Assembly (NCBI GenBank): GCA_020041925.1
Contig: CP083409.1
Reading direction: 5' to 3' (one strand)
Length of the DNA: 64,000 nt
Source of the DNA: Faucicola osloensis_D
Lineage (GTDB): Bacteria > Pseudomonadota > Gammaproteobacteria > Pseudomonadales > Moraxellaceae
Under the pieces are notes generated by a model. That model saw nothing but the letters and a program-made list of their open reading frames with translations. It was not told where the DNA came from and searched no databases. The position numbers were made by a program, and so were the translations under genes. Every line of letters begins with the position of its first letter. Within the stretch, counting starts at the first letter, position 1. Shown in pieces: positions 16,944 to 25,694 of this stretch.

Positions 16944-16976
16944 TTTTATATCAAAGAGCTTTTTATATCGAAGAGC
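16943..16976. repeat. Two 17-bp tandem copies over the ftsL start
   Basis: TTTTTATATCAAAGAGC (16943-16959) is followed directly by TTTTTATATCGAAGAGC (16960-16976), one difference. The pair covers the presumed ribosome-binding region of the longest ftsL frame. Confidence 0.85.
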
Positions 16977-17084
16977 AGGGTATCAAGATAAAACAAGTTA
17001 TTATAACGCAACCCATGTAAGTTTGGTTAATGCAATCGCTTTTTATTGTTTGTTATAAATATCATGTTACAAAAACGGCGACTT

Positions 17085-18044
17085 TTACAATCGGGTGGCT
17101 GACCGAAGCCAAGCACTTCTGGCGCGCGGGTTGGTTTTTATTTCAGTAGCCAACGGGGCGACACGCTCAGGTTTAGATAGGAGTTTGGGGCGTTTGGGTG
17201 GCATCGGCAAATTGGCATCTTCAGGATATTGACCTTTACTGTGTTTTTGCAAAAACTGCTTGATGATACGGTCTTCTAGCGAATGAAAACTAATCACCGC
17301 CAAGCGCCCCCCTACGTTAAGCGCCATGAGCGATTGATCCAAAAAGCTATCGATATCACCGAGTTCATTATTGATAAAAATACGCATGGCTTGAAAACTT
17401 TGGGTGGCAGGGTGCTTGCCTTTTTGCCAATTGGGATGCGCCTGTTTGATGGTTTCTGCCAGCGCTAGGGTAGAATCATAGTGCTCCATTTGTTTGATTG
17501 CCCTTGCAATACGGCGACTGTGTCGTTCTTCGCCATAGTTATATAGCACATCTGCAAGCACGGTTTCATCCACGCGTTTTAACCATTGGGCGACCGATTC
17601 GCCACGGGTGGTATCCATACGCATATCAACCGCACCATCGCGCATAAAACTAAAGCCGCGGCTACCGTCATCAAGCTGCGGTGAGGACACGCCCAAATCT
17701 GCCATAATCCCATCGACCTGTTCAATCCCTAATCGCTGCAGATTTTCTTGCAGCTTGGCAAAACTATCATGAATCACTATCACGCGCGCATCACTGACTG
17801 CCAATGCTTGCGCTGTTTGTATGGCTTGGGGGTCTTTATCAAACACGAGCAGACGACTGTCTTCATCCAAATAAGTTAACAGCAATCGGCTGTGCCCACC
17901 CCGCCCAAATGTGGCATCGACAAAGGTGCCCGTTTTTTTGATGGTTCCAGTCTCTAGCTCCGCTACAGTTACATTGAGCACACTTGCCACCGTTTCTTTT
18001 AGCAAAACAGTTTCATGGATAAATTCGGGTGCGCTAACAGTCAT
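17085..18044 (-). CDS. rsmH: 16S rRNA (cytosine(1402)-N4)-methyltransferase RsmH (MraW)
   Basis: 319 residues from the ATG at 18044. The frame is open 15 codons further up, but MTVSAPEFIHETVLLKE is the normal beginning. Seen: TFVDATFGRGGHSRLLL (SAM-binding), LVFDKDPQAIQTA, IMADLGVSSPQLDDGSRGFSFMRDG and NELGDIDSFL, all characteristic of RsmH. It methylates N4 of C1402 in the P site of 16S rRNA. It is first in this dcw segment; the usual upstream mraZ is absent. ftsL starts 141 bp downstream, with the 17-bp repeat in the gap. Confidence 0.96.
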   Translation of the reverse strand: MTVSAPEFIHETVLLKETVASVLNVTVAELETGTIKKTGTFVDATFGRGGHSRLLLTYLDEDSRLLVFDKDPQAIQTAQALAVSDARVIVIHDSFAKLQENLQRLGIEQVDGIMADLGVSSPQLDDGSRGFSFMRDGAVDMRMDTTRGESVAQWLKRVDETVLADVLYNYGEERHSRRIARAIKQMEHYDSTLALAETIKQAHPNWQKGKHPATQSFQAMRIFINNELGDIDSFLDQSLMALNVGGRLAVISFHSLEDRIIKQFLQKHSKGQYPEDANLPMPPKRPKLLSKPERVAPLATEIKTNPRARSAWLRSATRL

Positions 18045-18228
18045 AACAGGCTCAATGGGACAATAAGAAAAAAGAAATTCACTAAACAATCGCTAGGGTG
18101 AAAACAAATAAAAATCATAATTTATCTAACCCCCTATTATCGCTGAAGCGAGCCTAGGGTCAAGTAAAATCATAACCTTGACTGGGTTTTTATGATAAAA
18201 ATGCTCATCTTTGATAAAACCTAGCCAT

Positions 18229-18252
18229 AAAAAAGACGGTTATAAAACCGTC
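18229..18252 (-). terminator. Intrinsic terminator of the galU-pgi-ugd-galE unit
   Basis: Minus-strand stem GACGGTT / AACCGTC with a 4-nt loop, followed by UUUUUU, 39 bp after the galE stop. It separates the sugar-nucleotide genes from rsmH. Confidence 0.92.
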
Positions 18253-18291
18253 ATTAATATTCGTTAATGTTCAATAATATTAAAGGAGCGC

Positions 18292-19326
18292 TTAATCGTC
18301 ATAGCCATTAGGGTTTTGGCTTTGCCAACGCCAAGTGTCGGTACACATACGCTCGATATCAAACTCAGCTTGCCAGCCCAACAGATGCTTGGCTTTATCA
18401 CTACTGGCATAACAGCTGGCAATGTCGCCAGGTCGTCTTGGCGCTATGCTATAAGGCACGGGTTGATTAGTGGTTTTGATAAAGGCATTGACCAATTCTA
18501 ATACAGATGTTCCTTTACCTGTACCCAAGTTAATCGGCTCAAATCCGAGCTGGGTTTGCTGTTCCAAATACTGTAAAGCGGCGACATGCCCTTTTGCCAA
18601 ATCAACCACATGGATGTAATCTCGCACGCCTGTTCCATCCACGGTATCATAATCATTGCCAAACACGCTTAACTGCGGCAGCTTACCCACTGCCACTTGG
18701 CTAACATACGGCATCAAATTGTTTGGAATGCCATTGGGATTTTCACCTATGGTTCCGGTATGGTGGGCACCAATGGGATTAAAATAGCGCAGTGAAATTA
18801 ATTGCCAGTGGTTATCTGATTTTGCCAAGTCTTCAAGCATATATTCAATCATCAGCTTGCTTTGCCCATACGGATTGGTCGCAGAACGCGGTGAGGATTC
18901 GACAATCGGCAAGGCTTCTGGGTCGCCATACACGGTTGCTGATGACGAGAAAATCAAGTTTTTGACATTGGCTTGCGTCATCGCATCGAGTAGATTGAGC
19001 GTGCCTGCGACATTGTTTTGATAATACCAAAGTGGCTTGGCAACCGATTCACCGACCGCCTTTAGCCCTGCAAAATGAATCACCGCAGTGAAGTCATGGG
19101 CGGCAAAGGTTTTGGCAAGCAGCTTTGTGTCCAAAATATCGCCTTCGATAAACTCAATGGATTGCCCTACAATTTGCTGGACACGCGCCAGTGAGGCTGG
19201 GCTACTATTGGATAAATTATCATACACTACAGGGGTAAATCCTGCGGCAATTAGCTCAATTAATGTATGTGAGCCGATATAGCCTGCACCGCCAGTCACT
19301 AAGATTTTTTTGCTTTGATTTATCAT
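18292..19326 (-). CDS. galE: UDP-glucose 4-epimerase GalE (or Gne-type UDP-hexose epimerase)
   Basis: 344 residues, an extended SDR. It has the NAD-binding VTGGAGYIGSHTL (residues 10-22), the FSSSATVYG serine, the YGQSKLMIE Tyr-x-x-x-Lys pair, LRYFNPIGAH and a GTGKGTSVLEL block near the C-terminus. It interconverts UDP-glucose and UDP-galactose. The analogous gene in Acinetobacter capsule loci (gne1) handles N-acetylated sugars too, and sequence reading cannot settle which applies. It is last of four sugar-nucleotide genes, 8 bp after the ugd-like gene, and is followed by a strong terminator. Confidence 0.94.
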   Translation of the reverse strand: MINQSKKILVTGGAGYIGSHTLIELIAAGFTPVVYDNLSNSSPASLARVQQIVGQSIEFIEGDILDTKLLAKTFAAHDFTAVIHFAGLKAVGESVAKPLWYYQNNVAGTLNLLDAMTQANVKNLIFSSSATVYGDPEALPIVESSPRSATNPYGQSKLMIEYMLEDLAKSDNHWQLISLRYFNPIGAHHTGTIGENPNGIPNNLMPYVSQVAVGKLPQLSVFGNDYDTVDGTGVRDYIHVVDLAKGHVAALQYLEQQTQLGFEPINLGTGKGTSVLELVNAFIKTTNQPVPYSIAPRRPGDIASCYASSDKAKHLLGWQAEFDIERMCTDTWRWQSQNPNGYDD

Positions 19327-19334
19327 TGTTTTGC

Positions 19335-20597
19335 CTATTTTTTACAGCCTATACCGGTATAAAAACCAACGAGCTGCTGAATTTGTGGTTCGGTTAACGT
19401 ATTTTTTGCATCAAAAATGGGTAATGCAATGTTATTTAAACGATTGATATCCGGCTTGATCGGTAGCGACCAGTTGACAATAAACAACGCTTGCACTTGC
19501 GTAAGCGGCGCATAGGCATCGTCGGTCAATGAAAACAGCGGATGATTACCGTATAACTCTAACAATTCTTCTTTGGTATTGTTGGCATACACAATCGTCT
19601 TGATATTGTATGACCACAATAATTTAATGAGTGGATGAAACGCTGAATGGGTGGTGCGTCCTGTCCCATTACGATAGCCTGAGCCCCAAATCATCACCGT
19701 TTTATTTTCGATAAAGCCATCAAAATATTGCCAAAATTCACGGAAAATCAGTTCTTTTTGGTCTTCATTAATGGATTTTACCGCCTCGAGCAACGATGTC
19801 TCTACTTGATTGTGCTTAAAACTATCAATCAAAAAATCCAATTCTAGCGGTAATGACTTGCCACCAAATCCCCAACCTGCTTTGAGATAATCTTTACCAA
19901 TGCGTTTATCCAGCCCAAGGATTTGCTCAACTTGTTTGATATTGACCTGTTCACTGGCGGCGAGACGCGCCATTTCGTTCATGAAAGACAAGCGTGTTGC
20001 TAGCATTCCCATGATACTACTGCGCGCAAATTCTGCCGTTTTGATATCGGTAATAAAGTGCTTATCACTTTTTTCAATAAAAAATAGCAAAATGTTGTTG
20101 TGCGCGCTACTGCCTTGCGTTTTTTCACCAATCAGTGCCAAATCAGCTTGGAAAAAAGAACTAAAATTCGCCCCATCTTTCATAAAAATAAACGGAAGAT
20201 AATACACCCAAGTAGTCGTCAATTTGCGCGCGAATTGCTCAACCTCACCAATGGCTTTGACACCGCTGATGATAATCTGGGTCGTTGGGTTAAAATGAAA
20301 TGAGCCAAATTGGTCAAGTGCCTGCGCTGATACGCCATCGACAAACAACCAAATATCATCTGCGTTGACATAGGCTGAAAAATCATGGGTGGGCAAAGGC
20401 TGGGTAACGATGTTGCCTTGAGATTGGTACAACTGCCACAGTAGCACCATCTGCCGATCAAACTGGTAATCATTCATGACCTGCTGAAGGCTATCGTCAT
20501 CGGTCAATAGCCTGACTTGATATTCAAGGGTAGCAAGCAAAATACAGGCATTGATGGATTCATTGGTACTGCCAATTACATATACAGTTTTTGTCAT
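19335..20597 (-). CDS. Degenerate UDP-glucose 6-dehydrogenase-like protein without catalytic Cys
   Basis: 420 residues with the overall layout of a UDP-glucose/GDP-mannose dehydrogenase: N-terminal Rossmann domain, central helix, C-terminal UDP-binding domain (VMIWGSGYRNGTGRTTHSAFHPLI). Key positions are changed. The dinucleotide loop reads VIGSTNESINA instead of GxGxxG. The Lys/Asn of 'AExxKYxxNxxLAxK' read Arg and Met in AEFARSSIMGMLATR. The catalytic GGSCFPKD reads GGKSLPLE (245-252), putting Ser248 where Cys should be. Surrounding family text is retained (GLDKRIGKDYLKAGWGFGG). It may be a pseudoenzyme or have another activity. The frame is intact and lies between pgi and galE in an operon. 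Confidence 0.88.
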   Translation of the reverse strand: MTKTVYVIGSTNESINACILLATLEYQVRLLTDDDSLQQVMNDYQFDRQMVLLWQLYQSQGNIVTQPLPTHDFSAYVNADDIWLFVDGVSAQALDQFGSFHFNPTTQIIISGVKAIGEVEQFARKLTTTWVYYLPFIFMKDGANFSSFFQADLALIGEKTQGSSAHNNILLFFIEKSDKHFITDIKTAEFARSSIMGMLATRLSFMNEMARLAASEQVNIKQVEQILGLDKRIGKDYLKAGWGFGGKSLPLELDFLIDSFKHNQVETSLLEAVKSINEDQKELIFREFWQYFDGFIENKTVMIWGSGYRNGTGRTTHSAFHPLIKLLWSYNIKTIVYANNTKEELLELYGNHPLFSLTDDAYAPLTQVQALFIVNWSLPIKPDINRLNNIALPIFDAKNTLTEPQIQQLVGFYTGIGCKK

Positions 20598-20625
20598 TGT
20601 TTTCTTCTTTTATCCCTATCCATTA

Positions 20626-22272
20626 TCAGCTTGCAAAGGTTGTTTTAATGGTATTTAGCAACTGATTGGTTGAGCTGTCAAATGGCTGCGCTTGTTGCGG
20701 CGATAATTCTTGCGTTGATACCAAGGCATCAAAGACGGCATTAGCCATCACTTTACCCACTTCAACCCCCCACTGGTCAAATGGGTTAATCTGCCAAATG
20801 ACTGACATAACAAACACTTTGTGCTCATACAGCGCAATGAGTGACCCTAACGTTCTTGGGGTCAGCTGTTTGAGTAGAATGGTCGTTGACGGCTGATTGC
20901 CGCGATAATGTTTGAATTTATCCATACCATTATTACTGTCTTTGATGGCGGCATTGCCAAACGCCAGCACTTGACTTTGCGCTAAGCAGTTGGCAAGCGA
21001 AAGTCCATGCTGCTCAAGCAAGTTTTTATTGATTGTTTGGGCATCTGCGTAGCGTTTGATTGGGGCAATAAAATCACAACTGACTGCCTGTGTGCCTTGA
21101 TGCAGCAACTGATAAAACGCATGCTGAGCATTGGAGCCAATATCACCCCACAAAATCGGACAAGTACTGTAAGCTACTGCCTCACCTTGGCGATTGACAG
21201 ATTTACCGTTACTCTCCATCTCAAGCTGGGTTAAGTAGTTGGGAAAAAAAGATAACCGACCATCATAAGGTAAAACCGTATGGGCGTTAATGTGTAAAAA
21301 CGTACTGTTCCAAACACCCAGTAGCCCTAACAACACAGGCATGTTTTGAGCAAAATCGGCGGTGGCAAAATGTCGATCCATCTCATAGGCACCTGCTAGC
21401 AGCTCATAAAAATTGTGCATGCCAATTTTTATGGCAATCGCCAGTCCAATCACCGACCACATGGAGAATCGACCCCCAACCCAATCCCAGAGCATTAGTT
21501 GGTTATCGACATGAATACCCCATTCTGACATCTTATCCGCTTTGGTAGAAATCCCAATAAAATGACGACGCAAAATAGTGGCTTTGTTGTCATGACTGGC
21601 TAACAACCATGACATCGCCGTCTTGGCATTGGACAGCGTATCAATGGTGGAAAATGATTTCGACGAGATAATAAACAGCGTGGTTTGCGGATTTAATACC
21701 TTAAGCAAACTATCGAGCTGGGTGCCATCCATATTGGAGACAAAATGCACACTGATAGGGGTATCTGTCCATTCTTTTAGTGCCGTTGTTGCCATCACAG
21801 GCCCTAGATCTGAGCCACCGACCCCAATATTTACGACATCCGTGATTGCCTGACCAGAATAACCACGCCAGACCCCATTACGAATCCGCTCCACCAAATT
21901 TTCCGCTTTTTGTAAGCTGGTATGCACCTGCTCAATGACATTGACACCTTCGACCCAAACCTGCTCGCCTTGCGGCTGTCTTAACGCGGTATGCAGTGCA
22001 GGGCGATGCTCAGTATCGTTCACGATTTCGCCCGTCATCAGCCGATGGATTTCTTGCGCTAACTCACGCTCATTTGCCAGTGTGATTAAATTACTAAGCA
22101 CAGCCGCATCAATTTTTTGTTTACTAAAATCCATGATCATGTCGCACGCAGCAACGCGGTACTGTGAGCCGCGATTGGATTGTTGGCTAAACAGTTGATT
22201 AAGCGAGGCCATACTATCTGCTTGAGTAGACAGTGTTTGCCATGTACGATTCGCACTTGTATCGGTTGACAT
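20626..22272 (-). CDS. pgi: Glucose-6-phosphate isomerase
   Basis: 548 residues, the expected length. Signatures are VGGRFSMWSVIGLAIAI (PGI signature 1 region), VNIGVGGSDLGPVMA for phosphate binding, FISSKSFSTIDTLSNA, the catalytic His in KFKHYRGNQPST and the C-terminal NPFDQWGVEVGK. It interconverts glucose-6-P and fructose-6-P, linking central carbon flow to nucleotide sugars. galU ends 18 bp upstream and the ugd-like gene starts 29 bp downstream. This is the companion gpi of Acinetobacter-type polysaccharide modules and may also be the housekeeping copy. Confidence 0.97.
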   Translation of the reverse strand: MSTDTSANRTWQTLSTQADSMASLNQLFSQQSNRGSQYRVAACDMIMDFSKQKIDAAVLSNLITLANERELAQEIHRLMTGEIVNDTEHRPALHTALRQPQGEQVWVEGVNVIEQVHTSLQKAENLVERIRNGVWRGYSGQAITDVVNIGVGGSDLGPVMATTALKEWTDTPISVHFVSNMDGTQLDSLLKVLNPQTTLFIISSKSFSTIDTLSNAKTAMSWLLASHDNKATILRRHFIGISTKADKMSEWGIHVDNQLMLWDWVGGRFSMWSVIGLAIAIKIGMHNFYELLAGAYEMDRHFATADFAQNMPVLLGLLGVWNSTFLHINAHTVLPYDGRLSFFPNYLTQLEMESNGKSVNRQGEAVAYSTCPILWGDIGSNAQHAFYQLLHQGTQAVSCDFIAPIKRYADAQTINKNLLEQHGLSLANCLAQSQVLAFGNAAIKDSNNGMDKFKHYRGNQPSTTILLKQLTPRTLGSLIALYEHKVFVMSVIWQINPFDQWGVEVGKVMANAVFDALVSTQELSPQQAQPFDSSTNQLLNTIKTTFAS

Positions 22273-22289
22273 TCGTCTATGACCCTATA

Positions 22290-23177
22290 TTAATTTGCTG
22301 TATGTTGAAACGCTTCAATACCCAATTGGGTGGCAAAATAACCCACGGCTTGCAAGTAACTATTCATATCACCTGCATCAAAGCTGTTACCCACCATGCT
22401 AACCACGTCTACCCCTTGCGTGCTAATAAGCGCATCAATGGCATCGGTCAGCTGAATTTCCCCACCCACACTTGGCTGCGTGTTGGCTAGATAATCAAAA
22501 ATAGCATTATTAAATACATAGCGCCCAACGACAGCCAAGTTAGAAGGCGCGTCCTCAGCTTTGGGTTTTTCCACAAACCCCGTCACAGCAAACGACTGGT
22601 TTTGTTCACACTTTGCTACCATTTGTGTGCTGGCTAGCTTGGCAATACCATATTTGTGAATATCACTTTCTTTGACAGGATCAACCAATATCTGTGAATG
22701 CTGCTGCTTGGCAAACTGCTGTAGCATGTAGGCTAAATTCTGCTGAGTATAGTCAGTGTTATAAGGGTTTAAAATCACATCGGGCAACAGCACAGCAAAC
22801 GGTTCATCACCTACAATGGCACGGGCTTGCAAGACGGCATGCCCTAATCCTAACGGTTTGCCTTGGCGTACACTGGTAACCGTGACCCCTGCAGGTAGCC
22901 AGTTTAAACTATCTGCTTGCGCCGCTTTACCTTTAGCCCGTAACTGGGTATCAAGCTCGCTATTGATGTCAAAATAGTTTTCAATGGCGGTTTTTTGCGC
23001 ATGATTGACCAAGACAATATTGGTTAAACCTGCGGCAATCGCTTCTTCAACGACATATTGAATGGCTGGCTTATTGCCAAGCGGTAGCAACTCTTTTGGC
23101 ACTGCTTTTGATAGTGGTAGCATACGCGTGCCAAACCCTGCCACAGGGATAACAGCGTGAGTGATTTTTGTCGGCAT
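22290..23177 (-). CDS. galU: UTP--glucose-1-phosphate uridylyltransferase GalU
   Basis: 295 residues. The nucleotidyltransferase signature AGFGTRMLPLSKAVPKELLP is at about 14-33, followed by KPAIQYVVEEAIAAG, QGKPLGLGHAVL and the metal-site VLLPDVILNPY. GFVEKPKAEDAPSNLAVVGRY is diagnostic of bacterial GalU. It makes UDP-glucose for LOS or capsule sugars and is first of the four-gene unit, so its promoter should lie in 23178-23300. Confidence 0.96.
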   Translation of the reverse strand: MPTKITHAVIPVAGFGTRMLPLSKAVPKELLPLGNKPAIQYVVEEAIAAGLTNIVLVNHAQKTAIENYFDINSELDTQLRAKGKAAQADSLNWLPAGVTVTSVRQGKPLGLGHAVLQARAIVGDEPFAVLLPDVILNPYNTDYTQQNLAYMLQQFAKQQHSQILVDPVKESDIHKYGIAKLASTQMVAKCEQNQSFAVTGFVEKPKAEDAPSNLAVVGRYVFNNAIFDYLANTQPSVGGEIQLTDAIDALISTQGVDVVSMVGNSFDAGDMNSYLQAVGYFATQLGIEAFQHTAN

Positions 23178-23300
23178 AGTGACTCTTAATAAGATAAGTT
23201 GTTCAAATAGTTGATATCAAGCTTAACATATTTTTATGGCAAATATTTTATCTGCCCGAGTATTTTAAATACATTATTAAAATTGATTGAAGGTATTTTT

Positions 23301-23332
23301 CTAACACCAGCGTTTGCTAACACCAGCGGATA
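23301..23332. repeat. Two 16-bp tandem copies between galU and sucD
   Basis: CTAACACCAGCGTTTG (23301-23316) is followed directly by CTAACACCAGCGGATA (23317-23332); the first 12 bases are identical. They lie just beyond the sucD terminator, in the region expected to carry the galU promoter. Confidence 0.8.
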
Positions 23333-23334
23333 AT

Positions 23335-23364
23335 AAAAAAGCAGATAACCCAATGATTATCTGC
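23335..23364 (-). terminator. Intrinsic terminator of sucCD
   Basis: Minus-strand stem GCAGATAA / TTATCTGC with an 8-nt loop and a following run of six U, 26 bp after the sucD stop. Confidence 0.9.
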
Positions 23365-23390
23365 TCTTGATTAGTCAAAATAGCCGATAA

Positions 23391-24293
23391 CTACCAACCA
23401 GTGACTTCTTTTACTTTTTCACCGATTTTTGAAGGGTCACGGGTATAAGCAATACCAGCCTCTTCAAAGGCTTTGAATTTTTCTTCCGCCGTACCTTTAC
23501 CACCTGAGATAATCGCACCGGCATGTCCCATACGTTTACCTTTTGGTGCTGTGACACCTGCGATATAACCAATAACGGGTTTAGTCACGTGGTCTTTGAC
23601 ATATGCAGCCGCTTCTTCTTCAGCCGTACCACCGATTTCACCGATTAATACAATTGCTTCGGTTTGTGGGTCATCTTGAAGCAATTTTAATGCGTCGATT
23701 TGGTTCATACCTGGGATTGGGTCACCACCGATACCGATACAGGTTGATTGACCAAAGCCAAGTTTAGTGGTTTGGGCAACCGCTTCATAAGTCAATGTAC
23801 CAGAACGTGAGATGATACCGACTTTACCTTCTTGGTGAATGTGACCTGGCATGATACCGATTTTGCATTTACCTGGGCTGATCACGCCTGGACAGTTTGG
23901 ACCCACCATACGGATGATTTCTTCGCCGTTGGCTTGTAGGTCAGCGTTGACGTTTTCTAGGTAACGTTTGGCTTTTAGCATATCTAGGGTAGGTACGCCT
24001 TCGGTGATGACCACAATCAATTTTACGCCAGAGTTAATCGCTTCAACGATTGAGTCCAATACAAATGGTGCTGGTACAAAGATAACAGAGGCATTAGCAC
24101 CCGTTGCTGTTACTGCTTCATCCATGGTATCAAATACTGGACGATCAAGGTGGGTTGTACCGCCTTTACCTGGGGTAACACCACCAACGATGTTGGTACC
24201 ATAAGCAATTGATTGCTCTGAGTGTAGAGTACCGTTTTTACCTGTGAAACCTTGCACTAATACTTTAGTGTCTTTTCCAACTAATACGCTCAT
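23391..24293 (-). CDS. sucD: Succinyl-CoA synthetase (ADP-forming) alpha subunit SucD
   Basis: 300 residues. The CoA-binding N-terminal domain has VLVQGFTGKNGTLHS. The active-site phosphohistidine is in YVKDHVTKPVIGYIAG followed by GKRMGHAGAIISGGKGTAEEK, which holds the catalytic His and the phosphate-binding Gly-rich loop. With SucC it makes ATP from succinyl-CoA in the TCA cycle. It lies 92 bp after sucC on the same strand and ends in a strong terminator. Confidence 0.98.
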   Translation of the reverse strand: MSVLVGKDTKVLVQGFTGKNGTLHSEQSIAYGTNIVGGVTPGKGGTTHLDRPVFDTMDEAVTATGANASVIFVPAPFVLDSIVEAINSGVKLIVVITEGVPTLDMLKAKRYLENVNADLQANGEEIIRMVGPNCPGVISPGKCKIGIMPGHIHQEGKVGIISRSGTLTYEAVAQTTKLGFGQSTCIGIGGDPIPGMNQIDALKLLQDDPQTEAIVLIGEIGGTAEEEAAAYVKDHVTKPVIGYIAGVTAPKGKRMGHAGAIISGGKGTAEEKFKAFEEAGIAYTRDPSKIGEKVKEVTGW

Positions 24294-24385
24294 TGTTTTT
24301 CCTTTTACTTTTTATGTTTGATTTAAACGATTAACCAGTAGGGCACATAGCATAGCCCTACTCGCTCATACCTATAATTTCTTAA

Positions 24386-25561
24386 TTAGGCATTATTAAC
24401 CGCATCAACAATTTTTTGACCGGCTTCAGAAAGACCTTCAGCAGGAATTAATTTAAGACCTGAATCACGTAGGATTTGCGCACCTTTTTCAGCATTGTTA
24501 CCTTCAAGACGCACAACCACAGGCACGGTGACGTTGACTTCTTTTACCGCTTCGATAATCGCTTCAGCAATCATGTCACAACGTACAATACCACCGAAAA
24601 TATTGATGAGTACGCCTTGGACTGATTTGTCTTCAAGAATTAATTTGAACGCTTCAACCACACGTTCTTTGGTCGCACCGCCGCCTACGTCTAGGAAGTT
24701 AGCGGGTTGACCGCCGTATAGTTTGATGATGTCCATGGTTGCCATCGCAAGACCGGCACCATTCACCATACAGCCGATGTTACCTTCAAGTGCAACATAG
24801 TTTAGGTCAAATTCTGAGGCTTTTAATTCACGCTCATTTTCTTGTGATTTGTCACGTTGTTCAGCGACTTTTGGCAGGCGATAAAGCGCATTTGAGTCGA
24901 TGCCGATTTTGGCGTCAACACAGGCTAATTCGCCAGATTTACGAACCGCTAATGGATTGATTTCAAATAAAGCAAAGTCATTTTCAATAAAGGCTTTATA
25001 CGCCCCTGTCATTAATTTGGCAAATTCGTTGATTTGTTTGTCTTTTAGACCCAGTTTGAAAGCGACTTCACGAGCTTGACAAGGTTGTAAGCCCACTAGT
25101 GGGTCAACCTCTACTTTCAAGATTTTTTCTGGGGTTTCTTCGGCAACTTTTTCAATTTCCACACCACCTTCAGTTGACGCCATAAATACGACACGACGGG
25201 CTGAACGGTCTACGACTGCACCTAAATACAATTCAGTTGCGATTGGATACATGTCTTCGGCGATAAGTACGCTGTTAACAGGTTGACCGTTGGCGTCAGT
25301 TTGGTAAGTTACCAAGTTTTTACCAATTAATTCTTCAGCAATTTGTTTGGCTTCTTCACGCGTTTTAGCGATCTTTACGCCGCCCGCTTTACCACGCCCA
25401 CCAGCATGTACTTGGGCTTTAACAACCACGGCACCGGCATTGCCTGCCATTTTGTCGAACGCTGCTGCGGCTTCGTCGCCATTTTTAGCGATGATACCTT
25501 CTTGTACTGGCAATCCATAGCTTTTTAATAATTCTTTGGCTTGATACTCATGTAAATTCAT
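24386..25561 (-). CDS. sucC: Succinyl-CoA synthetase beta subunit SucC
   Basis: 391 residues. The N-terminal ATP-grasp domain (MNLHEYQAKELLKSYGLPV, VVKAQVHAGGRGKAGGVK) is followed by the CoA-ligase domain with GNIGCMVNGAGLAMATMD, NFLDVGGGATKE and VLINIFGGIVRCDMIAEAI. It binds nucleotide and succinate. The gap to lpd (205 bp) holds a perfect inverted repeat and a 16-bp tandem array and should include the sucC promoter. Confidence 0.98.
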   Translation of the reverse strand: MNLHEYQAKELLKSYGLPVQEGIIAKNGDEAAAAFDKMAGNAGAVVVKAQVHAGGRGKAGGVKIAKTREEAKQIAEELIGKNLVTYQTDANGQPVNSVLIAEDMYPIATELYLGAVVDRSARRVVFMASTEGGVEIEKVAEETPEKILKVEVDPLVGLQPCQAREVAFKLGLKDKQINEFAKLMTGAYKAFIENDFALFEINPLAVRKSGELACVDAKIGIDSNALYRLPKVAEQRDKSQENERELKASEFDLNYVALEGNIGCMVNGAGLAMATMDIIKLYGGQPANFLDVGGGATKERVVEAFKLILEDKSVQGVLINIFGGIVRCDMIAEAIIEAVKEVNVTVPVVVRLEGNNAEKGAQILRDSGLKLIPAEGLSEAGQKIVDAVNNA

Positions 25562-25625
25562 GAATTTATCCTCTCGGTTTTGGTTTACATTGTTTTAAAA
25601 TTATTTTTGAATAGTGTGGTCAACA

Positions 25626-25660
25626 GTGAGCTAACATGTTTGATAATCTAGTTAGCTCAC
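25626..25660. promoter_or_regulatory. Perfect 10-bp inverted repeat upstream of sucC
   Basis: GTGAGCTAAC (25626-25635) and GTTAGCTCAC (25651-25660) are exact complements, 15 bp apart. No U run follows on either strand, so it is more likely an operator or a transcript hairpin between lpd and sucC than a complete terminator. Confidence 0.7.
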
Positions 25661-25694
25661 CTGCTTTATCCAAACTATTGATGCATAAGCTAAT

